Positions 9,724-18,894 of a stretch of 64,000 nucleotides of DNA are shown here, in pieces (the stretch's first letter is position 1; the number at the start of each line of letters is the position of its first letter). Position numbers and translations under genes: made by a program. This DNA is from G965267335 sp965267335 (lineage in GTDB: Bacteria > Bacteroidota > Bacteroidia > Cytophagales > JAAEPT01): the NCBI GenBank assembly GCA_965267335.1, contig OZ253953.1, positions 2,976,001 to 3,040,000 of the forward strand, in the 5' to 3' direction. The notes beneath the pieces were generated by a model. It saw only the letters and a program-made list of their open reading frames with translations. It did not search any database and had not been told where the DNA came from.

Positions 9724-11343
9724 ATGATGCAGAGATACCTACTAACACAAATTATCATATTATTTACTACGAGTCTTTTTGCACAAACTTACCCCTATCC
9801 TTATGAGGTGATGCAAAACGGAAGTTTCGGAGTAATAAGTCAGGTAAAAGCAGTAGATGAATCAACGGTCACCCCCAACTCTGCTGAATCAGGAGCCAGT
9901 ATAACTATTGTTGGCAAACCTAATGGTGATATGCGGCTAGCATTGATTATACAATGGACGACTCAAGCACATTTCCCTCCCTATGATCATAATAATCCCG
10001 GAAATACATATGGAACCTTTCTACATCCGATTAGAGCCCAAGATTTCACCTATACCATTCCCAATCTTCAACCTAATACAACTTACAAAGTCAGATCACT
10101 CGTCTTTGCAGGAAGACTGGGAGAGTATCACTCCTACTATTCCCCTATTTACACCACCTTTACAACCTTACCGGCAGATGGAAGTAGGCCAATAAACAAT
10201 AATACAATCGACAATGCCAATAAAGTCCTATGCTCGGCTCAGGATAACAGTTTTACTTTCTTAGGCAGTACCCCTACAGGTGGACTGCCAAAAGGCAGCC
10301 CAAACAGATTTAGATATTCATGGCAAACCTCAGCCTTTAAGGATCAGGGCTGGGTAGATGCAAGTGGCACCGAACAAAATTTTGACACAACCTGGTCATA
10401 TTCGACCTGGCAACAGAGAAAAATTGACACAATGTGGGTCAGGCGAATCGTATGGTCAGGTAGTAAGCCCTGGAAAAGTGTAAGCGAACCAGTTTATCTG
10501 ACCTATGAACCTGATACCGTATGGATATCTCAAGAAGCTTCAGCTGATCCAACAAAAATATTTCTCACCTGCGATCCTTGTAATCAAGGGAATATTGTTT
10601 GGCTTGAAGGAACCGGTGATGGGAGGTATAATAATGCAGGTAACTCATCAAGCGTAAAGGCAAAGTCAAACCACTATTACAGGGTACTGGTATCACACAG
10701 AAATGGAGGTTGTGAAACTAGGAGTGACAGTATTGGGATTTCTCCAGCAGATGGAGATGGCAATATGTATGGATTTGCGGTAATTAATGGCAAGAAATGG
10801 TTTATTAATAACCTGAGGACTACAAAATTTAATGACGGAACCTCCTCAATTAGTTTCTTGGAAAATAAATCATCTCAATGGGCTACTAGTAGCTCGGCCT
10901 CATATGGTTGGTATAACAACGACCCTAATAATATAAATACCGTTGTAAAATATGGTGCGCTATACAATCAGGCCACTCTAACCACATCAGGCAAAAACGT
11001 ATGTCCCGTAGGTTGGCATGTGGCTACAGACAGCGACTGGAAAAATTTAAGGACTTTCGCAGGGAAAGGCAGTAATACTAAAGCCGGTTTCGCCCTAAAA
11101 TCACAAAATTGGCCAATTGTCGCTGGCCAGAATGCATTCAATTTCAATGCTGTAGCTGGCGGAACAATACTTGATCGTGGCCCTCGTCATCAGGGAAATT
11201 TGACAGTTTGGTGGGCTCCAGCAGGTTCCAACAACTATAATAATGTTATAATCTATGGGGCCAATAATTTAATGGGGGTTCAAACTTCAGCCACAATCCC
11301 TACCGATCGAAAAGGAATTTCTATCAGATGCGTTGAGGATTAG
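9724..11343 (+). CDS. Secreted FISUMP-domain protein
   Basis: 539 residues with a signal peptide (MMQRYLLTQIIILFTTSLFAQ). Residues ~30-150 look like an Ig/fibronectin-type domain, ~160-330 a second beta-rich part, and ~342-539 a FISUMP domain (VINGKKWFINNLRT, VCPVGWHVATDSDW, terminal ISIRCVE). The C-terminal half and the middle (WxxGWxxAxG... then RRIV) parallel the upstream protein, so the pair look like a partial tandem duplication. No CTD is visible, so export beyond the Sec step is uncertain. Starts one base after the upstream stop. Confidence 0.82.
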   Translation: MMQRYLLTQIIILFTTSLFAQTYPYPYEVMQNGSFGVISQVKAVDESTVTPNSAESGASITIVGKPNGDMRLALIIQWTTQAHFPPYDHNNPGNTYGTFLHPIRAQDFTYTIPNLQPNTTYKVRSLVFAGRLGEYHSYYSPIYTTFTTLPADGSRPINNNTIDNANKVLCSAQDNSFTFLGSTPTGGLPKGSPNRFRYSWQTSAFKDQGWVDASGTEQNFDTTWSYSTWQQRKIDTMWVRRIVWSGSKPWKSVSEPVYLTYEPDTVWISQEASADPTKIFLTCDPCNQGNIVWLEGTGDGRYNNAGNSSSVKAKSNHYYRVLVSHRNGGCETRSDSIGISPADGDGNMYGFAVINGKKWFINNLRTTKFNDGTSSISFLENKSSQWATSSSASYGWYNNDPNNINTVVKYGALYNQATLTTSGKNVCPVGWHVATDSDWKNLRTFAGKGSNTKAGFALKSQNWPIVAGQNAFNFNAVAGGTILDRGPRHQGNLTVWWAPAGSNNYNNVIIYGANNLMGVQTSATIPTDRKGISIRCVED

Positions 11344-11786
11344 TTCCTACATCTAAATCAAACATAAAGACTAGCAAAAGAACCATCCGATCCAAAGCTA
11401 GTCAGATTCATATCCCAGTCTGTAGCAGTATGTCAGTGTGCGCAACCTTTTTGGTACCAAAAAACATTCTCGCCTCATTAGATCAACCCACCTGCTATAT
11501 AGATGCATTTTTTAAACAAATATTACATTATGTTTTTTTATTTTATTCAACAAACAAAAGAACCCCTTACAACAAACTCCTAGTATCTAGGATTTAAAAA
11601 CTAGGTTTTTTACCTATTTTAAGAGCATTTTTTTGATCACAATTAAGAACAGAGCGAAGAAATTCTTATATTTTATCGAAAATTAATGTTAATTAATCAC
11701 ACAAATATCACATCATATCGAAGATGCCGTTTTCATATGTGATTTTAGGTTAACTTCAGATTAAGTACAACGACAAAACCTTTTCT
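11344..11786. other. 443-base gap without a recognisable gene
   Basis: A+T-rich. Around 11578-11613 CCTAG, CTAGG and a second CTAGG followed by six T could form a weak terminator for the FISUMP genes. The rest probably holds the promoter of the next gene; no conserved box is clear. Confidence 0.4.
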
Positions 11787-12248
11787 ATGCTACAACATGA
11801 ACTCCCAGAAGTGTTGGCAATGATCAGTTCATATCGACTGACCAACAAATACAAAATTGATGCCATCGACCTCGAAACGAAAGCATTGGCCAAACGTCAG
11901 TTCAACAATCCTAAAGATCTTGTTGACAGCGAAAATGCCGGCATACAAAAGAGTTACCAGGTTGATGAACACATTCACAACACATCAGAAGAGCTATACG
12001 AATTACTTCAAAAAGTAAACGAAGAAAACCGGGTATGGATAAATCTCAACATTCGATATACCAACCTGGCCGTAGCAAAAGGAATTGATATTGAAGAGAT
12101 TGATTTCAATTCTATCAAACCAATCCCCAGACAAATTGAGCTGCTCAACGACATACTGTACGATCTGGAGCAGTGTGAAGAATTTGAATATTGCGCTGTA
12201 TTAAAAAGAATAATAGATGAAATCACGGAAAGGGTTATGACCGCTTAA
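11787..12248 (+). CDS. Hypothetical cytoplasmic helical protein
   Basis: 153 residues, strongly helical and acidic, with no signal peptide or membrane segment. Residues ~125-148 (LEQCEEFEYCAVLKRIIDEI) have the spacing of a UVR-type helical hairpin as in UvrB/UvrC/ClpC, but the match is loose. The N-terminal half is not recognised. It ends 10 bases from the convergent M48 peptidase gene. Confidence 0.65.
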   Translation: MLQHELPEVLAMISSYRLTNKYKIDAIDLETKALAKRQFNNPKDLVDSENAGIQKSYQVDEHIHNTSEELYELLQKVNEENRVWINLNIRYTNLAVAKGIDIEEIDFNSIKPIPRQIELLNDILYDLEQCEEFEYCAVLKRIIDEITERVMTA

Positions 12249-12258
12249 TTCCTATTCA

Positions 12259-13044
12259 CTATTTATTATAATACTTCAGCGCTTCTGGCATCTTCTCACG
12301 AAGGTTTTTTATACGGTTCTCATTGGAAGGGTGAGTCGACATAAATTCAGGGGTCTCCCCTCCCGACATTGCATCCATCCTCTCCCAGAATTTAGGAGCC
12401 GCCTCTGGGTTATAACCGGCCATTGCCATAAAAATAAGTCCCATATGATCTGCTTCCGATTCATGTTTCCTGCTAAAAGGTAACATCACACCAAGTTGCG
12501 TTCCGACACCCACAGATTGCAAGAACAGCCTTTGGGTAGCGGCTGGTTGTGTTTTCATAGCTGTTGCCAATGCGGATATCCCTAATTGCTGCACGAGCCC
12601 CTGACTCATCCTCTCATTCCCATGTCGTGCAATTGCATGTGCAACCTCATGCCCCATAACAACCGCAACACCTTCTTCATCCTGACATACATCAAGAATC
12701 CCGGTATAAAAAACCACTTTACCGCCAGGCATACACCAGGCATTCATGGTCGGATCTTCTATCAAGTTAAATTCCCAATCGTATCCCTTCAGCCATTTTT
12801 TATACCCATTCTCTTCCATATATCTCTCAACAGCATTCTGAATTCTTTTGCCCACCATTTTGATCATATTCACTTTTTGGCCATCGCGACTCAACGGGTG
12901 CTGTTGTAAAAACTCACTATATTGCTGATAGCTCATGGCATGGATATCTGCTGAAGGAATCATTTTCAACTGTCTCCGTCCCGTTATCGGCACCTTGGCA
13001 CAAGCCATCAGAAACACAAGAATGTAAATCAAAAACTTCTTCAT
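12259..13044 (-). CDS. M48-family metallopeptidase lipoprotein
   Basis: 261 residues. A lipoprotein signal (FLIYILVFLMAC, lipidation Cys at about residue 15) is followed by KVPITGRRQL, typical of Bacteroidota periplasmic M48 peptidases (Oma1/BepA-like, without TPRs). The zinc motif is HEVAHAIARHG, and the third ligand is in ESEADHMG. Expected role: periplasmic or outer-membrane proteolytic quality control. Five bases downstream of the gene at 13050-13562, so likely the second gene of a two-gene operon. Confidence 0.9.
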   Translation of the reverse strand: MKKFLIYILVFLMACAKVPITGRRQLKMIPSADIHAMSYQQYSEFLQQHPLSRDGQKVNMIKMVGKRIQNAVERYMEENGYKKWLKGYDWEFNLIEDPTMNAWCMPGGKVVFYTGILDVCQDEEGVAVVMGHEVAHAIARHGNERMSQGLVQQLGISALATAMKTQPAATQRLFLQSVGVGTQLGVMLPFSRKHESEADHMGLIFMAMAGYNPEAAPKFWERMDAMSGGETPEFMSTHPSNENRIKNLREKMPEALKYYNK

Positions 13045-13049
13045 CTTGA

Positions 13050-13562
13050 CTATAAGCTATCTTCTAAAACTTGAGTGCTATCCACTTCAACGGAATCTGA
13101 CTCTGTAAACCAATCAGCTGTATCAGCTTCTACTTCGGGCTCCGACTCCATTTCAACAGGTTCCTCTCGCTGCATCGGCTCCACCTCATTGAGCGAATCC
13201 AGGGAAGCACTATCAACGGCCAGAGTATCTGACAGAGCCAATGTATCTACCAAAACAAGCTCTTCTTTCAACAAACCTACTTTTCGGAATATTGAAAAGA
13301 CAACAAGACTGTCATCACCATCAAACTTAACGTGACAATAGCAATTCGCAGTATCTCGTATCTGCATATAGTATATGCTTCCCGGTCTGTCTGCATTAGT
13401 ATAATTAATGAAAAGAGAATCCCTAAGCTTGGTATATGATTGTATTAAACTTTTATCATTACAATCACCATCCAATGGCACATCTGTTTCATTGAGTTTT
13501 TTACAGGATGAAAAAACGACAAGTCCTATGAAAATTGTTGATAGAAGCTTTGTTTTAGGCAT
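13050..13562 (-). CDS. Hypothetical acidic lipoprotein
   Basis: 170 residues. Lipobox-like ending VVFSSCKK around residue 20 indicates a lipoprotein. A small folded region (~25-100) containing a CYCHVKF motif is followed by a low-complexity, Glu/Asp/Ser-rich tail (~110-170), reminiscent of surface-exposed or disordered linkers. Not recognised. Lies 5 bases before the M48 peptidase gene on the same strand, suggesting co-expression. Confidence 0.65.
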   Translation of the reverse strand: MPKTKLLSTIFIGLVVFSSCKKLNETDVPLDGDCNDKSLIQSYTKLRDSLFINYTNADRPGSIYYMQIRDTANCYCHVKFDGDDSLVVFSIFRKVGLLKEELVLVDTLALSDTLAVDSASLDSLNEVEPMQREEPVEMESEPEVEADTADWFTESDSVEVDSTQVLEDSL

Positions 13563-13679
13563 TTGCTTTGTGGATAAGTAATACAGAAATAAATCTCAGG
13601 AGTGTAAATATGAACTATTTTTGCACAAAAATAAAGGCAATCTTTATTTACTGATCGTAAGATTGATCAATTTGGAAAG

Positions 13680-14291
13680 GTGAAAGTATTTGGTATCGGT
13701 ATGAATTATGCTCTTCATACCAAAGAGCTAGGAAATGACCTCCCTACCCAACCGGTAGTGTTCATGAAACCGGACACCTCAATCCTAAAAGACAACCAGC
13801 CTTTCTACTACCCTTCTTTTTCCTCAAACATTCACCATGAAGTGGAATTAGTAATCCGGATATCCAAAGAAGGAAAAAACATTGAAGAAGCATTTGCGCA
13901 TAAATATTATGACCAAATTGCCTTAGGCATTGACTTCACAGCCAGAGACATACAGCTCAAGCTGAGAGAGCAGGGACACCCATGGCTACTCTGCAAAGGT
14001 TTCGATAAGGCTGCTCCCATTTCAAAGTTCCTACCGGTATCGGAATTTGATGACTTACAAAACCTTGATTTTTCATTAAAAGTGAATGATGAAGAAAAAC
14101 AATCCGGCAATACCTCGGAAATGCTTTTCACTATTGATAAACTTGTAAGCTTTATCTCCACCTACTGTACCTTGAAACAAGGAGACTTGATATTCACCGG
14201 CACACCTGAGGGAGTCGGTGAAGTAAAAATCGGTGACAGGCTCACTGGTTTTTTGGAAGGAAAAAAAATGATTGATTTTGAGATATTATAG
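13680..14291 (+). CDS. Fumarylacetoacetate hydrolase (FAH) family protein
   Basis: 203 residues, the short YcgM-like form. GTG start chosen because KVFGIGMNYALHTKEL matches the usual N-terminus. Family signatures: FMKPDTSIL, a metal-binding HHEVELVIRI (the Glu residues ligate Mg/Mn), LGIDFTARD, and DLIFTGTPEGVGEVKIGD. Members hydrolyse or decarboxylate acylpyruvates/oxaloacetate; the exact substrate is not readable. It overlaps the following M23 gene by 20 bases, implying translational coupling. Confidence 0.9.
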   Translation: MKVFGIGMNYALHTKELGNDLPTQPVVFMKPDTSILKDNQPFYYPSFSSNIHHEVELVIRISKEGKNIEEAFAHKYYDQIALGIDFTARDIQLKLREQGHPWLLCKGFDKAAPISKFLPVSEFDDLQNLDFSLKVNDEEKQSGNTSEMLFTIDKLVSFISTYCTLKQGDLIFTGTPEGVGEVKIGDRLTGFLEGKKMIDFEIL

Positions 14292-16191
14292 GAAGAACAT
14301 ATTAATCATTTCAATTGCAGTACTGTATGCCGCTTTAGGATATGGACAGCAAAAAACACGTTCATACCCCGAGGATATCTTTAAGTTCCCAATCAACCCC
14401 GGACAGCGAAATTACCTTTCCGGTACTATGGGAGAACTCAGAGGAAATCATTTTCACTCCGGAATTGATATCAAGACCTACGGAAAAACGGGTTTGCCTA
14501 TTTATGCCATAGCTGACGGTTACGTTTCCAGAGTAAAAGTATCACCCTACGGCTACGGAAAAGCCATCTACGTCAAACATCCAAAACTCGGGTATACCTC
14601 GGTCTATGCGCATTGCAAAAAGTTTGAAACACAAATAAACAAGTACGTACAGAAGAAACAATATGAAAAAGAATCGTTCAGTGTAAACCTCTACCCTACA
14701 CCAGATATGTTTCCAGTAAAAAAAGGAGACTTGATTGCCTACTCAGGAAATACAGGAGGCTCTTTTGGGCCGCACCTTCATTTTGAAATCAGGGACAACT
14801 TCCAAAATGTACTGAACCCGCTTTTCTTCAAGTTTGATGAAGTAATTGATGACATCCCTCCCTCTATTCTAAAGCTTAAATTCGTCCCACTTACCATTGA
14901 TTCCAGGGTAAACGGACGATTTGAAAGCCTTACTGTTGATGTAAAAAGAAAAAGTGGCAAAGAATATTATATCAGCGAAACACCTCAGGTAAAGGGAGTT
15001 ATAGGCATTCAGATAAAAACTTACGACCAGTTAAACGGTGCCAGCAACAAGAATGGAGTAAGTAGCTTTCAAATGTATTTCGATGAAAAAATGAAGTATG
15101 AGTTCTTCATGGAATCCTTCTCTTTCGGAGAAACAAGATACCTCAACAGACACGTGGACTACGAGGAGCATGAACATCATAAAGAGTGGCTTCAAAAATC
15201 TTATCTCGATGACGGTAATATGCTTGACCTCTACCGCTACGATTCTGATAAGGGCAAACTATACATCAATGATGAAGAAACTCACAATGGCCAGATCAAA
15301 GTAAATGATGCCTATGGAAATCAGAGTGTTATTAACTTTAAACTTCGCGGAAGCAAAAGAGAAGGCACAGGTTCAGTTCCCATAAAAACATCAACCAATC
15401 AAGAGATTACTCATAAAATAATTGATAATACTCTTGTCGTTACGGTCAGGAATCCTAAGAAATATGACTCAGACGCTACTTTTTACATTAAAAATAAAGA
15501 AAGCGCTACTGCCAAAGCGAATATAGCCGGAACAAAAGCACTATATAACTGGGACTTAAGAAAAGGTTTACCGGATTCGGTCGTTGTAGGCGAGCTGTCG
15601 AAGAAATTTGACTTTGTACTGACCATTCCATCGGGGCAAAAGTTCACCGCGTATAACGAGCATGCCGATATTCATTTTCCCCGATCGTCATTATATGACA
15701 CTCTATACTTGCAAATAGCCAAAGATGAAAATAACTTTGCAATCAATGACTTAATGACCCCTTTATTTAGCTACGTTCATATAACGCTTAAGCCTACTAA
15801 AGAATTCGTTAACAAAGCCAAAACTGCTGTTTACTCCTATGATAAAAAAGGTCATTTAATCTTTGAAGGAGGTAGCTGGTCAGGAGACAAAATCACATTC
15901 AAAACGCGTTCTTTGGGTGTATTCACAATCCTGACCGATGATACAAAACCAAAGGTTTCCAGACTAAGAGACAATGGAAACAGCATCAGGTTCAAAATAC
16001 AGGACGACTTGTCCGGCATTGACACCTATCGCGCAACATTAGATGACCAATATGTGCTAATGAACTATAACTACAAGACAGGAGTCATTTGGTCTGAAAG
16101 AATTGATGAAAGTAAACCCATGACAGGTGATTTCAAACTTGAGATAACCGATGGTGTCGGAAACAAAACTGTTTATACAACTAAATTATAA
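14272..16191 (+). CDS. Secreted M23-family metallopeptidase
   Basis: 639 residues from a TTG start inside the end of the FAH gene; TTG at 14278 is an alternative. An N-terminal hydrophobic signal (NILIISIAVLYAALGYG) is followed by the LytM-type domain (~30-190): HFHSGID near residue 60 and HLHFEIRD near 167 supply the zinc ligands. The remaining ~430 residues are beta-rich and unassigned, typical of large Bacteroidota M23 proteins. Expected role: peptidoglycan endopeptidase in the periplasm or a scaffold of cell-envelope remodelling. It is followed two bases later by the bcp gene. Confidence 0.88.
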   Translation: MILRYYRKNILIISIAVLYAALGYGQQKTRSYPEDIFKFPINPGQRNYLSGTMGELRGNHFHSGIDIKTYGKTGLPIYAIADGYVSRVKVSPYGYGKAIYVKHPKLGYTSVYAHCKKFETQINKYVQKKQYEKESFSVNLYPTPDMFPVKKGDLIAYSGNTGGSFGPHLHFEIRDNFQNVLNPLFFKFDEVIDDIPPSILKLKFVPLTIDSRVNGRFESLTVDVKRKSGKEYYISETPQVKGVIGIQIKTYDQLNGASNKNGVSSFQMYFDEKMKYEFFMESFSFGETRYLNRHVDYEEHEHHKEWLQKSYLDDGNMLDLYRYDSDKGKLYINDEETHNGQIKVNDAYGNQSVINFKLRGSKREGTGSVPIKTSTNQEITHKIIDNTLVVTVRNPKKYDSDATFYIKNKESATAKANIAGTKALYNWDLRKGLPDSVVVGELSKKFDFVLTIPSGQKFTAYNEHADIHFPRSSLYDTLYLQIAKDENNFAINDLMTPLFSYVHITLKPTKEFVNKAKTAVYSYDKKGHLIFEGGSWSGDKITFKTRSLGVFTILTDDTKPKVSRLRDNGNSIRFKIQDDLSGIDTYRATLDDQYVLMNYNYKTGVIWSERIDESKPMTGDFKLEITDGVGNKTVYTTKL

Positions 16192-16192
16192 T

Positions 16193-16645
16193 ATGCCCTT
16201 AAAAGCAGGAGATAAAGCCCCCGAATTCACAAGTAAAGATCAGGACGGAAACCCGATATCACTGTCCGATTTCAAAGGAAAGAAGATAGTGCTATACTTT
16301 TATCCCAAAGACAACACCCCTGGCTGTACCGTGCAATCATGTAATTTGAGAGACAACTACCAAACACTCCTGGACAATGGATACGTTGTTCTTGGACTTA
16401 GTGTGGACAGTGAACGAAAGCACCAAAATTTCATCAAGAAATATGACCTACCCTTTCCCCTGATTGCAGACACCTCAGAAGAGGTTGTCAACCTATACGG
16501 GGTATGGAAAGAGAAAAAAATGTTCGGAAGCACCTTTATGGGCATAGTACGAACAACCTTTGTTATCGATGAGAATGGAATCATCGAAGAGATTATAACA
16601 GATATAGATAAAGAGAACCACGCATCGCAAATATTAAAGAACTAA
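16193..16645 (+). CDS. bcp: Thioredoxin-dependent thiol peroxidase (BCP-type peroxiredoxin)
   Basis: 150 residues from ATG at 16193; an ATG 14 codons upstream lies inside the M23 gene and gives an unlikely extension. Peroxidatic Cys45 in TPGCTVQSC and resolving Cys50 give the C-x4-C arrangement of BCP/PrxQ. YFYPKDNTPG and a VRTTFVIDENG strand are typical. Reduces H2O2 and organic hydroperoxides in the cytoplasm using thioredoxin. Part of a run of close plus-strand genes; its stop overlaps the transketolase start (base 16645). Confidence 0.95.
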   Translation: MPLKAGDKAPEFTSKDQDGNPISLSDFKGKKIVLYFYPKDNTPGCTVQSCNLRDNYQTLLDNGYVVLGLSVDSERKHQNFIKKYDLPFPLIADTSEEVVNLYGVWKEKKMFGSTFMGIVRTTFVIDENGIIEEIITDIDKENHASQILKN

Positions 16646-17505
16646 TGAGTATTTCAGCAGAAGAATTAAAAAGACTAAAAGACACCGCCACACAGGTAAG
16701 AAGGGATGTCATAAGAATGACTAACGGCTGTGGATCAGGCCACCCAGGAGGAGCTATGGGGTGTGCAGAGTATTTTGTTGCCCTCTATTTCGAGGTAATG
16801 CAGCATGACCCTACCAACTTTTCCATGGATGCGAAGAATGAGGATATTTTCATTCTTTCCAACGGCCATATCAGTGCCGGGCTTTACAGTACCCTTGCAA
16901 GAGCCGGCTATTTTGAAGTTAGCGAACTGTCTACACATAGAATGATCAATTCCAGGTTACAGGGACACCCGGCTACAGCCAAGGATTTACCCGGGGTTCG
17001 TGTCGCAACAGGATCACTCGGACAAGGATTATCGGTAGGTATCGGAGCCGCACAGACTAAAAAACTAAACGGAGATTCCAGACAAGTATTTGTACTAATG
17101 GGTGATGGCGAGCAACAAGAAGGCCAGGTATGGGAAGCAGCTATGTATGCTGCCCATAACAAAGTAGACAACATCATCGCCTGTATCGATGTTAACAACG
17201 CTCAAATCGATGGACTGGTTGAAGACATTCTCTCTCTGGGAGATTTGGCACAAAAATGGAGGTCATTTGGCTGGGAAGTAGTTGAAGTTGACAAAGGCAA
17301 TGACATGCAGTCTGTGTTGGATGGTATTGCCGAAGCGCAAAGCAAATCAGGAAAAAGTAAGCCCGTAATCATTCTCCTAAAAACTGAAATGGGTTACGGT
17401 GTTGATTTCATGCAGGGAGGTAACGCCTGGCATGGAAAGGCAACAAGTGATGAACAAACAGTAGAAGCACTGGCTCAGTTAGAAGAAACACTAGGTGACT
17501 ACTAA
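16645..17505 (+). CDS. Transketolase, N-terminal subunit
   Basis: 286 residues, the size of the N-terminal half in organisms with split transketolase. Thiamine-diphosphate features: GHPGGAMG, the GDGEQQEG...N motif near residues 152-185, and NAWHGKA. Acts with the C-terminal subunit at 18891-19853 in the non-oxidative pentose phosphate pathway. Unusually the two halves are separated by a VWA-protein gene. Overlaps bcp by one base. Confidence 0.93.
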   Translation: MSISAEELKRLKDTATQVRRDVIRMTNGCGSGHPGGAMGCAEYFVALYFEVMQHDPTNFSMDAKNEDIFILSNGHISAGLYSTLARAGYFEVSELSTHRMINSRLQGHPATAKDLPGVRVATGSLGQGLSVGIGAAQTKKLNGDSRQVFVLMGDGEQQEGQVWEAAMYAAHNKVDNIIACIDVNNAQIDGLVEDILSLGDLAQKWRSFGWEVVEVDKGNDMQSVLDGIAEAQSKSGKSKPVIILLKTEMGYGVDFMQGGNAWHGKATSDEQTVEALAQLEETLGDY

Positions 17506-17511
17506 TAACAC

Positions 17512-18894
17512 TTGAAGTTTTATCAAACGATATCGATCATAGTTCTTTCTCTGGCTGTCAGCCTGTCCAGTGCGCAACGTACTGAACAGACACCAGAGAA
17601 AACCAAGATTCTTTTTCTCCTCGATGGGTCGGGCAGTATGCTCGCACCCTGGGATGGAGACTTAAGGATCAATAATGCCAAGGAATTGTTATCTGATCTC
17701 GTAGATTCCTTAAAGCCTATCAAAAACCTGGAACTGGCTTTCAGGGTGTACGGGCATCAATACGACAAGAAGTACGACAACTGTAAAGACACCAAGCTGG
17801 AAGTTCCATTTGGTCCGGACAATCATGAGCAGATTAAGGCAAAACTCCAGGACATCAAACCTAAAGGAGTGACTCCCCTCGCCTATTCACTGGAACAAGC
17901 CGCTTACGACTTTAAGGATTCCAAAAACTCAAGGAACGTTATCATCATTATCACTGATGGGCTTGAGTCCTGTGATGGTGATCCCTGTAAGATTTCCCTG
18001 GCACTCCAAAAGAACAATATATTTCTAAAGCCATTTGTCATCGGCATCGGTATGGACGAGAACTTTGCCAACCAATTTGCCTGCATAGGAACCTTCCATG
18101 ACGCACGGGACAAGGACTCATTCAAAAAGATATTACAGAAGGTAATCACACAAACATTATCCAAAACAAAAGTGCGGGTGGACTTACTCGACATATACGA
18201 TGAGCCTACCGAAACCAATGTCAACATGACGTTTATCAACCGGTTTACAAGAGAAGCTCAGTACGATTTTGTGCACTATAAACAACCCAATGGAATCTCT
18301 GAAGAAGTCGAGATTGATCCCATATTGACTTATAACATCATTGTCAACACCATACCTCCAGTTATAAAAATGAATATTGATCTGGAAGGAGGAAAAACCA
18401 ATATCATTGAAATAAAAACCCCGCAAGGTCAACTACAAGCTAACATGATGGGTTATCAGGAATATGGGCCAAGCCTGGACTTATTAGTCATGAAAAAAGG
18501 GGAAATACTCAACAAACAACAAGTTGGCCAAGAGGTAAAATACCTAGTAGGTAAATACGATGTAGAAGTACTTACTTTACCAAGAACCACCTTCAAGGGG
18601 ATTACTATAGACCAAAGCAAAACAACAAAACTAGACATCCCCCGTCCCGGTAGGTTGAATATCATGGAGCCTATCAACGGGTATGCCAGTTTGTACGAGG
18701 TAAAAGAAAATGGAGCAGAGGTATGGATTTATAACTTTCCGATAGATGCCGGAAAAACAAATGTAGCCATGCAGCCCGGAAAATATAAAATTGTGTATCG
18801 CTCAAAAGATGCACATAGCAACAAATTCACCAAATCACAATACTTTACTATTACGTCTGGCTTAACAAGCAACGTCAAAATTCTTAAAAAATGA
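17512..18894 (+). CDS. Secreted von Willebrand factor A domain protein
   Basis: 460 residues from a TTG start six bases after the transketolase stop. Signal peptide (IIVLSLAVSLSSAQ). Residues ~30-215 are a VWA domain with an intact MIDAS: DGSGSM, a Thr near GVTPLAYS, and the Asp in IIIITDGLESCDGDP. The C-terminal ~240 residues are beta-rich, unassigned. VWA domains bind protein partners through a divalent cation. The 3' end overlaps the start of the transketolase C-terminal subunit by four bases (ATGA), which ties its translation to that gene even though its function appears unrelated. Confidence 0.9.
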   Translation: MKFYQTISIIVLSLAVSLSSAQRTEQTPEKTKILFLLDGSGSMLAPWDGDLRINNAKELLSDLVDSLKPIKNLELAFRVYGHQYDKKYDNCKDTKLEVPFGPDNHEQIKAKLQDIKPKGVTPLAYSLEQAAYDFKDSKNSRNVIIIITDGLESCDGDPCKISLALQKNNIFLKPFVIGIGMDENFANQFACIGTFHDARDKDSFKKILQKVITQTLSKTKVRVDLLDIYDEPTETNVNMTFINRFTREAQYDFVHYKQPNGISEEVEIDPILTYNIIVNTIPPVIKMNIDLEGGKTNIIEIKTPQGQLQANMMGYQEYGPSLDLLVMKKGEILNKQQVGQEVKYLVGKYDVEVLTLPRTTFKGITIDQSKTTKLDIPRPGRLNIMEPINGYASLYEVKENGAEVWIYNFPIDAGKTNVAMQPGKYKIVYRSKDAHSNKFTKSQYFTITSGLTSNVKILKK

